A stretch of DNA of 64,000 bases from the NCBI GenBank assembly GCA_020744425.1, contig JAGMUV010000007.1, positions 2,356,001-2,420,000 on the forward strand. The letters are read 5' to 3'. The stretch is from Dactylonectria macrodidyma. Taxonomy: Eukaryota > Ascomycota > Sordariomycetes > Hypocreales > Nectriaceae. Position 1 is the first letter of the stretch. Every line of letters begins with the position of its first letter. The notes below the pieces were generated by a model, which was not told where the DNA came from, searched no databases, and saw nothing but the letters and a program-made list of their open reading frames with translations. The position numbers were made by a program, and so were the translations under genes. Below are positions 34,311-44,142 of the stretch, piece by piece.

Positions 34311-34868
34311 TTAGATGGCGAGGCGCTCAACCTTGTCGCGCATGGCCCGGATCTGGCCAGCCAGCTCGCTGGCGTCGTTGCTGGTGATGCTGGCCGCAAT
34401 GACGGCACGGCTAACACCACAGGCACGGCCAAGGTGCATCTTGCTGCTGACGTAGACGTAGGGGACTGTGAAAAGGAAGTTAGCATGTTAAGCTTTGTGC
34501 GACAGGATTGGCGCGATTGCGCTCACCGTTCTTGTCCTCGCAGAGAAGAGGAAGATGGAGGAGAATGGCCAGAGGCTGGGTGTCGGCTGCGAGGATGACA
34601 ATCTCAGAGACACCTCGGTTCAAGGTCTTGGTGGCCTCGTTGGCGCCCTTCTTCAGCTGACGGGCGTCTATTGCAGGATACGGTCAGTGCGTCTGTATGG
34701 CATGCCAATGGTTCAGGGTTCAAGACGTACGCTGGGAGGACTGGACGAGATCGAGGAGCTCCTGCTCGAGCTTCTGGTCGGCTAGAGGCCAGGCTGCAAA
34801 GACGTCAATACCGTGGGCCAGTATTCAGCAAGAGTGGTGTGCGTACCGGCGCTAGAATCGGCAGACAT
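34311..34868 (-). CDS. SNU13: SNU13 / 15.5K-type U3 and U4 snRNP protein (L7Ae family)
   Basis: Four exons: 34868-34847 (22 nt), 34793-34731, 34667-34527 and 34465-34311, giving 126 aa, exactly the family length. The protein binds the kink-turn of U4 snRNA and box C/D snoRNAs including U3, so it works in both pre-mRNA splicing and rRNA processing. Landmarks: [31 protein letters not shown] (the K-turn-binding motif), [47 protein letters not shown] and the C-terminal DKVERLAI. All junctions restore this sequence in phase with GT-AG borders. It is divergent from the V-ATPase subunit gene across 613 bp. Confidence 0.97.
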
Positions 34869-35481
34869 GATCGAGATAAAGAGGGATTCGTCGAACGGAT
34901 TGAAAGACTGCCGGTGGGGTTAGCAACGGCGGTGACAAGAGCTGCGCAATTTGCAGGCTGAGCTGCAGCGAGTGAAGAAGGATAGCAAGGCCGACGCACC
35001 AATGAAGAGATATTTCAGGGTTCCTTGCGTTGGCTCGCCCTGAGGACTATGAAATAGCGATGTTGACGGGTTGTTGCTGGTGAAGTTGGACGGTCAGAAC
35101 GAAAAAAGCTCCAGAAAAAAATCACAACCCAAAAATTTCACATGGGCCCGCCTGGCTGCGGTTCATAGCTAAGCCCCACCGGCCCCATTGCCCCCTGGAG
35201 TCGAGTGGCGGCTTAACTATTTATCCGAACCCCCGTGTTGGCTTAGGTAATGTCAGCTCCCTCTCCAGCCAGTGCAGCAAAACCTTGCCGCCAACCAGAC
35301 GCCAACCTGGAATGAGACCTTAACAAGCACACCTCGCAAGCAACCCGATCTCTACCATCGACGGCCCATCACCCGACGACTCTTGTCCACCAGCTTCTGC
35401 CGCTAGCTTCTCGTCGCGTCTCCAGCTTCGATCTCTCCAGCAGCTTCATCTCTCCAGTCTCGACTCGTCAATACCGCCACC
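34869..35481. other. bidirectional promoter region between SNU13 and V-ATPase c
   Basis: 613 bp between two divergent start codons. The right ~180 bases are CT-rich with CTCCAGC/TCTCCAG repeats (35415-35460), typical of a fungal 5' leader, and end in a strong start context GCCACCATGG. No gene is seen. Confidence 0.6.
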
Positions 35482-36357
35482 ATGGTTTCCGAATACTGGT
35501 ACGTGTTGCGCGCCTCCTTGCCCCGTCCTCACCAAGCTCCCCTGCCATCCGCCGGAGCTCCTGGCATCGCCCAGCCTCGCTCATCATCGCCGGAATCAAT
35601 TGCCATTTGCTATTACAACCTTCCTCTATATGATTGAAGCTAACACTCGCGTTTCCGCAGCCCCGTCTACGCGGTTAGTCCTCCACGTCATCTGTTAGCG
35701 ACGTCACAGGGATGACCTCGAGTCGCCCTTGACCCCGTCCAAACAGCGGCTTGCCATCGACCGTACGAAGCTAACCATCTCGCAGCCCTTCTTTGGTGCC
35801 ATGGGCTGCACCTGCGCCATTGTCTTCACCTGCTTGGGTGCCTCTTACGGTACTGCCAAGTCTGGTGTTGGCATTGCGGCCATGGGTGTCCTCCGTCCTG
35901 ACCTTATCGTGAAGAGTAGGCCATTCCAACCAAGCGAATCGATATTCATTAAACGCTGACTCTCCTAGACATTGTGCCCGTCATTATGGCTGGTATCATT
36001 GGTATTTACGGTCTCGTCGTCTCTGTTCTTATCTCCGATGGTCTCAAGCAGGACCTCCCTCTCTACACCGGTTTCATTCAGTTCGGTGCTGGTCTCTCAG
36101 TCGGTCTCGCTGGTCTTGCTGCTGGTTTCGCTATCGGTATTGTCGGTGACGCCGGTGTGCGAGGAACTGCTCAACAGCCCCGTCTGTTCGTCGGAATGAT
36201 TTTGATTCTCATTTTCGCCGAAGTCTTGGGTAAGCCAGCACTCTCACAACGCAATGCGCCTAGACCTCATTACTAACTACATCACACAGGTCTTTATGGT
36301 CTGATTGTTGCCCTGCTCATGAACTCCAAGGCCACCCTCAACGCTACCTGCGATTAA
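35482..36357 (+). CDS. vma-3: V-type H+-ATPase proteolipid subunit c
   Basis: Five exons: 35482-35498, 35661-35673 (13 nt), 35786-35915, 35969-36229 and 36290-36357, giving 162 aa. Subunit c forms the membrane ring of the vacuolar proton pump (Vo sector). Four transmembrane segments are evident: [39 protein letters not shown]; the Gly/Ala-rich [20 protein letters not shown]; and [19 protein letters not shown] with the proton-carrying Glu138. [15 protein letters not shown] is a family hallmark. The Vma3-type C-terminus ([14 protein letters not shown]) and short N-terminus distinguish it from the Vma16 isoform; Vma11 is less well excluded. The 13-nt exon encodes the rest of C6 plus PVYA, and without it the conserved CPVYAPFFGA cannot be built. 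Confidence 0.96.
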
Positions 36358-37232
36358 ATCTGTGCGCTTCGACGCGACGTGTTCGGAGACAGCTTGACAA
36401 CTTTGTACCTCCCCGCATGGGCTGGTTTCTCCAGCATTGTACAGCCTTGAGACATGACAGCAGCTCTGCTATCGCAGCTCGATGCGGGACGGAGCGAGAG
36501 ATTTGGGATGAGGGCACTGGGATTTGGTATTGTTATTACCCTCATGTGCTGGTCGGGTATTCGATTGATAGGTGGAGGAACGGACGGACGGTTTCATGTA
36601 AAATAGTGCCAACATGCGTGTTTTCCTTTGGGTGGCTTCTCAGCATAGACGGTGAAGGGGAACCGAGCATCTACTGTACGCTGTCGCTAATCTTTTTTTC
36701 CGCATTCTGACTGGCACATGACTGATGGCCGACTTGATGTTGATTGAGATACAGGTGCGCGTTCCTAGGACGTAATTGGAAGTAGCCTCTTTTAAGTATG
36801 AACATGTTGGAACTCGTTCAAGCCCCAGTACTTGTCTTTCGCCGTTACTTTCATCGCACATTTATAAGAACTACCTACCTGTTGCGCCTGTCCAATCTTG
36901 TAAAAGAGAACCGCTGTTGGAACAACCAACTAAATGAGCATTAAAAGACATAGGTGACGTAACATGATATTACAAAGCGTTTTAATAGTTTTCACAATCG
37001 TACGGTTTCCGTGTTTCTACTCCCCAGAACCATGCATTATTCCTCCTCCTTTTCCAGGGACTCCCGACCCCCTTTTCCTCATCCAGTTTTGGTTAACCGC
37101 CCCTAACCAGACACCTAGAGTTGCCCGCCTTCCGTTTCTGCAGCCTGAGGGCTGATATGTACAAAGGAGCGAGGACTTACTGTCAAAAGACGAATGCTTG
37201 AGACAAAGTCCTCTAGGTTGCGGCGCAATGCC
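36358..37232. other. convergent 3' flanks of V-ATPase c and ERG4
   Basis: No gene is supported; AT-rich untranslated sequence on both sides. Confidence 0.6.
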
Positions 37233-39088
37233 TTAAATGACGTACTGTGTTCGAGTTAGAGACTTCGATACCTTTACTATAAGACAATGGAGAGTAACTT
37301 ACGGGGATGAAGAGATAGGGAACACGTCGCTCATACTCCATCCAGCCCTCGCCGTACTTCTTGCGGCAACGGCTGATGTCTCGGGCCGCACGGTGGGCGA
37401 TCATGCAGCAGAAGAAGAAGGGATAGAACCAAGGGAATGGGCTCCTGTTGTCATAATTAGCGTTGTTTGAGCAAGAGAGCCCAGGGAATTACTCACTCAA
37501 ACCCGGTGATCAGGCCCCAGGAGACGGCAAACCAAACATCAGCGGTATAGTGAATCTTGCGAGCGAGACCATACCAACCGTCGACGAGGATAACTCCCTG
37601 AGGGGTAACGATTGTCTTCGGGTTGTGGATTGTCTGCCAAGGAAGCTGAGGGAAGGTCCTGCGCCAGATGAGGTTGCCCTTCTCCATAGCACGGAAGCGG
37701 TTCTTCTGGCTGTTGCAAGAGTCCCAAACCCAGTACCAAAAAAGATAGCAAACGTACATGGCGCCTAGGGCCCATCGGTTCATCCGGTACTCGTCAGGGG
37801 CGTGGTTGGCCAGGTAAATTGTGCAGTGGCAGTAAGACAGAGGAACGCCAGCCAGGTTCCAGAAGATGAGCATAAAACCCCACTTCTCGTAGTACATGTC
37901 CCTGCGCGATGTTAACAAACCATTTCTTCAAATAGGACAGAACGAGGTGGAGAAAATAACTTACCAGGTAGTGATGATGAGCTCCTCACCCTTGGCGCAG
38001 GCGTTGGCGTAGAGGAAGTGAGCCATGACGAGAAACCAGACTTCCCCAGAGACATAACCATAGGTCTCGTACTGGCGGGCGGCAGTGGCAAGGCTCAGAA
38101 TGAGAAGAATGTACCAAGGCATGCGAACCTCGAAGAACATCTTAAAGTCCAGGATGCCAAACAGGCGGGGGTTCAGCTCGGCACCCATGAAGAAGTCATA
38201 GATGGGGTAGCCAGTCATACGGTGCTGCTTTCCACGCCAAATAGCGGAGAAGTAGGCGACGAAGCTAACAATGAAGCCACTCAGGATGGCGACGGACAGC
38301 AGAGGGCCAAACTCGTCGAGAACAGTATACAGTGGCCAGGCACCAGAGAAGTGCAAGCCGGCGAGGACGGCGAGGGTGACGTAGAGACTGACATAGGCAT
38401 TGCAGAAGTAGGGCAGCTGCTTGTTATCCATATGAGGCAGAGGTTTGCCCTTGCCCCAGACACCAGGGAGGAGGCAGTAGCAGGCACCAGCGTAGACGAG
38501 ATAGACCCAGTACCAGGCCCAGGCGCGGGCGTGGGGGAACGCACCAGTGTAGACGAGGTTGACGAGATGAGCAGCAAAGTCGGACCAAGACTGATCAGGA
38601 GCCCGTGACGGGATTTTGCCGTCGTAGTAAGTTGCTCCAATCCACATGTACCACATCAGGACGGGGAACAAGGTCATCATGGCGAGTGTGCCGAAGGAGC
38701 CACCAAACTCGAACTCTCCAGAGTAGTCGATCTTAGGATCCTGGCCGGGCTTCCATCCATCAACGACGTGGTCATCGTTGGAGGAGGTTTCGGTGCCGTT
38801 GGTTTTAGCGGGCGTGGAAGGGTCATTCAGGGTACCGTTGGCGTTGCCATTAGTGTAGCCATTGGTGTGCCCGTTGGTGTGGCCATTGGTTTGTCGACTC
38901 GTGACCGCCATGGTGTCGATGTCGTCCTCGTCGAGATCTTCAATGAACTTCCCGGTGCGACGGCGGACAGGGGGGGCGCGAGCAGTGCTCTCAGCGGCGC
39001 TGGAGTCGTTCTCGGGGTCTGAAAGCTCGGGAGGGAAAGACGATTGGCGGCGAGTTGAGCGGCGTGTTGCAGCAGGGGTTTCTACCAT
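37233..39088 (-). CDS. ERG4: delta(24(28))-sterol C-24 reductase (ergosterol biosynthesis)
   Basis: Four exons: 39088-37965, 37901-37497, 37444-37303 and 37244-37233, giving 560 aa. ERG4 catalyses the last step to ergosterol, NADPH-dependent reduction of the C24(28) double bond, in the endoplasmic reticulum. The cytosolic N-tail is basic and then contains an [14 protein letters not shown] repeat. Many transmembrane segments follow. Family landmarks are [99 protein letters not shown] and the C-terminal [25 protein letters not shown]. The last exon encodes only Tyr-Val-Ile and the stop; readthrough of its intron would replace this with a longer unrelated tail. Confidence 0.96.
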
Positions 39089-40364
39089 ACCCTCGAAGAG
39101 TTCTTTCTTCCTGATTCAGAGACACGTTGTCAGCTTGCGAGTCCAGAAGAGGGGTTCAAAGACGTATTAATGCTTTCATAGGCGCAATTGAGCAGGCTTT
39201 GGGCCGGTAGGAAGCAATAGAGTTGCCAATTGGATGAGATTGAGGCTTACCTGGGTGTCTGGCGCAATGAATATCTCGACGACATAATGGCAACAGTTGG
39301 GCTCGGGGAGAGCCTTATATAGGTAGATCAAGGACCGGCCAGCTCGCAAAGCAATGGAAGAAACGAGGGTCGGAATTGAGCAGCTGGGGCTCGCTGGGAT
39401 TGTTGGGAAAACGAGTGGACGAGGCAGAGATGGAGCTCAGGCGCAAGCACCAAGCAGAGCGGGGATGCAGTGCCAGCAACAGGAGCCCGATTCGATTGGC
39501 AGCGCGATCAGCAGCCACAGATGCAGGCGCGGAGACGACTCAGACGGCTGAGGAGGGTGTGTGGGCTGCTAGAAGCAAGGAGAGAAGCGGTGACGACGAG
39601 CGTGTGACACGTCTCTCAAGCAAGAGAGACGTGCTGCGGCTGCGGCGATGGCGCGGACCGAGGGGTCGATCGAGACTGAGGCGTCAAAGGAGCGTGTGGT
39701 AACGACCCTGGACGAGAATGAGAATCATCGAGAGACACAGACAAGAGAAAGACAGAAGTCGACAGGGAGAGAGGAAAGCGAAAAACCACCCAGCCAGGGG
39801 GGGCCGTCGCGGGGGGTGAAGCCGGGTTGGCTGCGTCTTGGAGATTGCCCCAGGCTGGTGGATTCTGTGGGTTAGTGGGACGAAGATGTGATGATGATGG
39901 CCATAACAAGCGCAAGAAAAAAAAAACAAGGGTGTTGTGCTATTGGTCCAGTGGGTAGTTCCAGGTGGGTTGCTCCTGTGCATTGTTGACTTGACCTCCG
40001 TTCGTCTCGGGATGGAGGGTTTTACCGGAGGGAAAGTGCCATTTTAGGGGTTCCGGCGGGCCTATCACGGCGCGCGACCGCCCGGGAGTGCCAATTCCAG
40101 GGCCTGAGTTACAGGGGTTGCAGGCGATGGTAAATTAGGTGCGCAGGTGCCTCGGGTGAATGGTACTTTGGTGGATGCAGTGAGTTTGGGCTAGAAGCAC
40201 TGTAAACACACAGCAGTAAGTACCTTATCTGTCATCTGTCCCCCAACGCACACTGTTTTCCAGAGGGGGTCTGGAGGCAAGGCCACGAAAGCCAGGGGAA
40301 ACAACAGGGAAATCCACAGAAACACCCACCTCAAGCCCCCTGCTAATTGGCCGCCTTGGCGCAT
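39089..40364. other. ERG4 upstream region
   Basis: Leader and promoter of ERG4. Purine-rich on the plus strand at 39340-39780 (GAGAGA-like), as expected for a CT-rich leader read on the minus strand. No gene is supported. Confidence 0.5.
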
Positions 40365-41163
40365 CTGCAAGATTCGTATAGCGATCTGGGACCACTCGGG
40401 CCACAACCTCTCTCTGCCTTAGGGAATAGGCTCCACAGGACCTGGGCCACGGCGAATCACCTCCACCACACATGTCATTCGGATTCGCAGCCCAACGCTT
40501 TGCAAGGAAGCAAGCCCGCATTCACACCGCGAAGCAAACCTGGTGCTGCTGCGAGACCCTGCACAATACCTTTTGAGCCTCATAACCATGTCTCTTTACT
40601 CCCTCCCACTGTTGCGCTACACAGTATGGTCCGCATACACCCCCTGTGATTCACCTGCTATACGAATCGTGCAGAACCCCCTGCCCCGGCTCGAACCTCC
40701 ATCGTGAACCATCAGACGGGATCGAGAAGCGGGATGATGGATCAACCTCGTCACACCTTTGACATCTTGAGGCTCTTGCTATACGAATCGTGCAGCGCGC
40801 TAGTCCTGGACTCAAAACATCTCTCGACTACTTCAGATACACTTCAAGATGCCATCATGAGATAATTATTACTTGCCAAGTCACTTACGATGCCCCTCAC
40901 TCTTCCCGTGCTCCTCCCCATGCCTCTCCCCCTACACATACCCCCCATATCATCTTCAACACCTCTATTCTGCTCCACTCCATTGCTATACGAATCGTGC
41001 AGCACGCTAAGCCCGGGCTCTACCGGCAAGCCAACGTCACATCTACAGTTCGCTAGCATCAACACCAGAAGCTCAAGATCATCAACCGGCTTGATGCCAT
41101 CAATGGACCCTTTGTCCTTCCCCAGGTTGAGCCCTCTATCCACTGGCTATACGAATCGTGCAG
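40365..41163. repeat. dispersed 18-bp repeat: four direct copies and one inverted
   Basis: The 18-mer GCTATACGAATCGTGCAG occurs exactly at 40657-40674, 40778-40795, 40985-41002 and 41146-41163. An inverted copy with one mismatch lies at 40365-40382. The last two direct copies share 11 further bases (CACGCTAAGCC), and the second has a diverged version of them. Spacing between direct copies is 121, 207 and 161 bp. I do not recognise the element. Confidence 0.95.
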
Positions 41164-42708
41164 CACGCTAAGCCTTGACTTTAAACCACAACCATCCATC
41201 TATCATACCAAACCCTCGGCACTGGTCGTCTCGCACAGCACCGGCTGCATGTCGTGTTCGTATCCGGACAGACGGTCTTCTCTCGGATCCGGCGGCGTCA
41301 TCATCAACTCCACGCTCCTAAATCTTCCCCCATTGCTCTTTTCGCCCGCTTACTACCTATGTACATGCATGTTGGCAAGTTTCAGAATAGCCTGGTATTC
41401 TATCGACACCACCATATACTTTATAGGACCGACTTCGGTTGCCGATGCCCACCCCGCTGATGCGGTCAAAATCTGCATCAGCTCCGGCGGGAGCAAGCTT
41501 GGCGGATCTATTCAACCCCGAGGCCATTATCGCCCATGACGGAGTCACCCGTTTGACGGAAGACACCCCCCTGCTTAGAGCATCCTATTCCAAAGAACCT
41601 TTGAGAGCAGACGAGTGGTATCCGAGTACTACTCCGAGAGCCACTGCAGACTTGCTTGACGCGTCTAAGAGAGGGGCTGTGATAATTCAGGGTCAAACGG
41701 TGTCCCATCCAATTTGTAGACGTGACTGTCCGACTTGTTTCTATCTCCTTTCCATTCAAACATTTGCTCTACTACTCTCTGTGCAATGCCGGCGAGCCAG
41801 AGACTTCAATTCATTGATCTGCCCAATCATCCCCCTGATTCTGCCAACACAACCGAACTAGCTGCAAGACACATATTGCTGCAATTCCTACTCCCCTTGG
41901 CTCTTCTATCCGTTCCTCCCTCATCGCCCGTTCTCTAAATTCATGCCGTCGGGTAGTTGGTGCTCAAGATGTCTCTTGGGAGAGCAGCCCCTGTTTTTAC
42001 GTGCTCCGTCGCCTTTCTCTCCCAGTCTCGCTGCCCCTGACTCTCTCTCACTTCATAGCTACCCCCTTTTTTTTCTTTCGCGTTCGCTCTCTACCCTTCC
42101 GAATTCCAATCAGCCTTATGAGAACCACAAACATAGTCCATCAACTTCGGGTTCTTTCGTAGTTCGGAGACGTAAGATAAGCCGTGGCTAGCAAGAGATG
42201 GCACCTAAGAAATTTGTCAATGAAAAGGCTATGTCCATGGAAAGGCCAGATATTGACCTAAATGGACAACGACAAAATGATGCCAAGCTAAAAAGAGCGA
42301 GCAGTTTCGAGACGACTACAGCTGCCTACGACTGCAACGTTCATCTACATCAGAGTCCACATCTATGTCCCCTGGGACTCGCCTCCATCCAACAACCCTC
42401 CCGATCCCGAACTACGAAGAGGAAAAATTGGGTTTGTTCAACTATACAACGACGTGATTTCTGACGACGAAGAGGCCAGTGGTCATGAGTCCCCTTGCTC
42501 CTTCACAAGGTGAGTGGCGGCAAAATGGCTCTATTGTACTGATCAGCGCCAGTCTCTACATGAGAGGATCTTGTTACATTGTCGGGTGGTTCAACTAGTC
42601 ATCACTGCCATTAGGATAACAAATTGACTCTTCCTTTCTCTTCAGCCGCACTTCAAGTTTATTGCGTGCTGCGAAGCTCAAATCAGATATAGGGCCACTC
42701 TGGGTATC
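41164..42708 (+). other. possible unrecognised or decayed multi-exon gene
   Basis: Protein-like open stretches occur without one continuous model. (1) 41439-41700: ATG frame with SLADLFNPEAIIAHDG, LTEDTPLLRA and DEWYPSTTPRATADLLDAS. (2) 41786-41938: ATG frame of 50 codons. (3) 42198-42470: ATG frame MAPKKFVNEKAMSMERPDID. (4) About 42330-42508, another frame with RVHIYVPWDSPPSNNPPDPE and KIGFVQLYNDVISDDEEAS, which ends at a perfect donor (ACAAG|GTGAGT, 42509). A strong acceptor (TTTCTCTTCAG, to 42644) restores the frame into RTSSLLRAAKLKSDIGPLW and a stop. Intron-exon structure in (4) is convincing; the connection to the upstream parts is not. No family is recognised. Confidence 0.3.
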
Positions 42709-43427
42709 TTAGTGAACATGACATCTATCGCTTTTCCTAGACACATGAACATCTTCATCCTCTTAAGTTCATGTTAGCACGGGACATCGTGAGGACCTCG
42801 GTCTATCCGGCCATTTCGGTGCTTGGAGCGTCTTGTATTCTAGGCTGATGCTGGCTGATGCTACTACAGAGCACTTTCAACATCAGTTCTAACAAGGATG
42901 CTATACCCACTTATACTGCAGTCCTAGCTGATCCCATTGCCTTGTTTTCGTAGGCTCTGTTTACCATTTTCTCCCATGCGGGTCAGCCATTGGCCAGCAC
43001 TGTCCAGCAACTAGCCGGGCTCGCGGACCGTTCTAACAGCAGATCAACATTTCCACCCAGGAGATGCGCTGTCGGCTTAGACTACCGGTCTGTCCTTACA
43101 AGATGACTTAGTGTCATGCTTGCCATTACCAGTAGGTACGCAAGAATATGGGGCAGTTACGAGCTTATCGAACTCAAAGTGAATGGTAAAGTAGGCTCGA
43201 AAATCCGGTTTCCAAGCATTAGTAGTGGCTTGGTTATGGTCATTTCAGGCGTACATCCGAACGACCTCAGGGGACCAATGTGAACATTAGGATCCATGAA
43301 AGTATGTAACGCCAGTGTTGTCTAGCTGTCGTCACATACACAGTTGTATTATGTCTCCATCGATACATGAATACAGATCGGAGATGTCACAGCCGCCTTG
43401 TGTCGCATCTTCTAATAACGGACGTTC
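42709..43427. other. AT-richer intergenic DNA
   Basis: No gene or repeat that I can support; composition is visibly less GC-rich than the flanking housekeeping genes. Confidence 0.4.
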
Positions 43428-43790
43428 TCAATAGTTGCAATGTGCTGCAGTTCGAGGTATCGACACATGAAATTCCTTAACATCACGAGCATGAGAGAAT
43501 AGGGGAATCATTGCCATCTCAATGCATCGCAACCCAGTGATATTCTTTTCTTCCTCATTAAGAATTCCATAGATACAAGCGCTTTCTGGGCTTCGGTCGT
43601 CCAATACGCTTTTGTATGGAGTCATTTTTCTCCTAAGTTCGTAGTCGATCGTTTTCAAGCCGCTGACTCTGGTTTCCAGCAAACACTTCCTCATCTAAAC
43701 CAACTCATCTCAACGGCGTCTTCAAGCAAGTTCCTCGCGGCTGTTCGAAATAGGGGAGCCAGCTTGCCGTTCCAGATGATCACCCTATAC
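43428..43790 (-). pseudogene. possible gene relict, unrecognised
   Basis: Two protein-like segments sit end to end on the minus strand in different frames. The upstream one (about 43787-43690) reads VIIWNGKLAPLFRTAARNLL and EDAVEMSWFR, then a stop. The downstream one (43694-43428, ATG start, 88 codons) reads MRKCLLETRVSGLKTIDYEL, SVLDDRSPESACIYGILNEE, and GLRCIEMAMIPLFSHARDVK. The frame changes exactly where they meet, so this looks like a frameshifted or truncated gene rather than two genes. An intron (GGTTTAG acceptor) is an alternative. No family is recognised. Confidence 0.35.
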
Positions 43791-44142
43791 ATGTATCAAT
43801 CCCAGCAAGGGGGGCTCTGTTCACGCAACACATGCTCACGATGAGCTCCGAATTCCACCAAAACTAAATTCACATGTTCGGAGCTATACGTGCCCTCACC
43901 AGCACGCCTCCCAAAGCTGTGAGTAAGTTGTCTCGCATTGAATTGTTACTGCTAATGACACAAGATATTGACACAAAAGAGTGTAAAATTTGCCAACCGG
44001 AACCCCTACCCGCTCCCCGCACCATGTGTTGAAATGCCACGTCCGATTTTCGCCTCCCAAGTCCATAATCCCACGTTGAGTTGAGGGAACATTTCTATCT
44101 AGGCTGGAATTCAGCTAGTAGAGTGAAATCATTGCATATAAT
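43791..44142. other. 3' flank of C1-THF synthase
   Basis: No gene seen. Confidence 0.5.

Noticed and set aside
40670..40710. tRNA-like B-box (reverse complement GAGGTTCGAGCC) near the repeat
   Set aside because: No A-box at the right distance, no cloverleaf and no acceptor-stem pairing visible.
40657..41163. lox-like recombination sites, because the 18-mer contains TATACGAA
   Set aside because: Only eight bases match a lox arm, there are no inverted arms around a spacer, and four scattered copies do not fit.
40365..41163. CRISPR-like array
   Set aside because: Spacers are long and irregular (100-190 bp), the genome is eukaryotic, and no cas genes are present.
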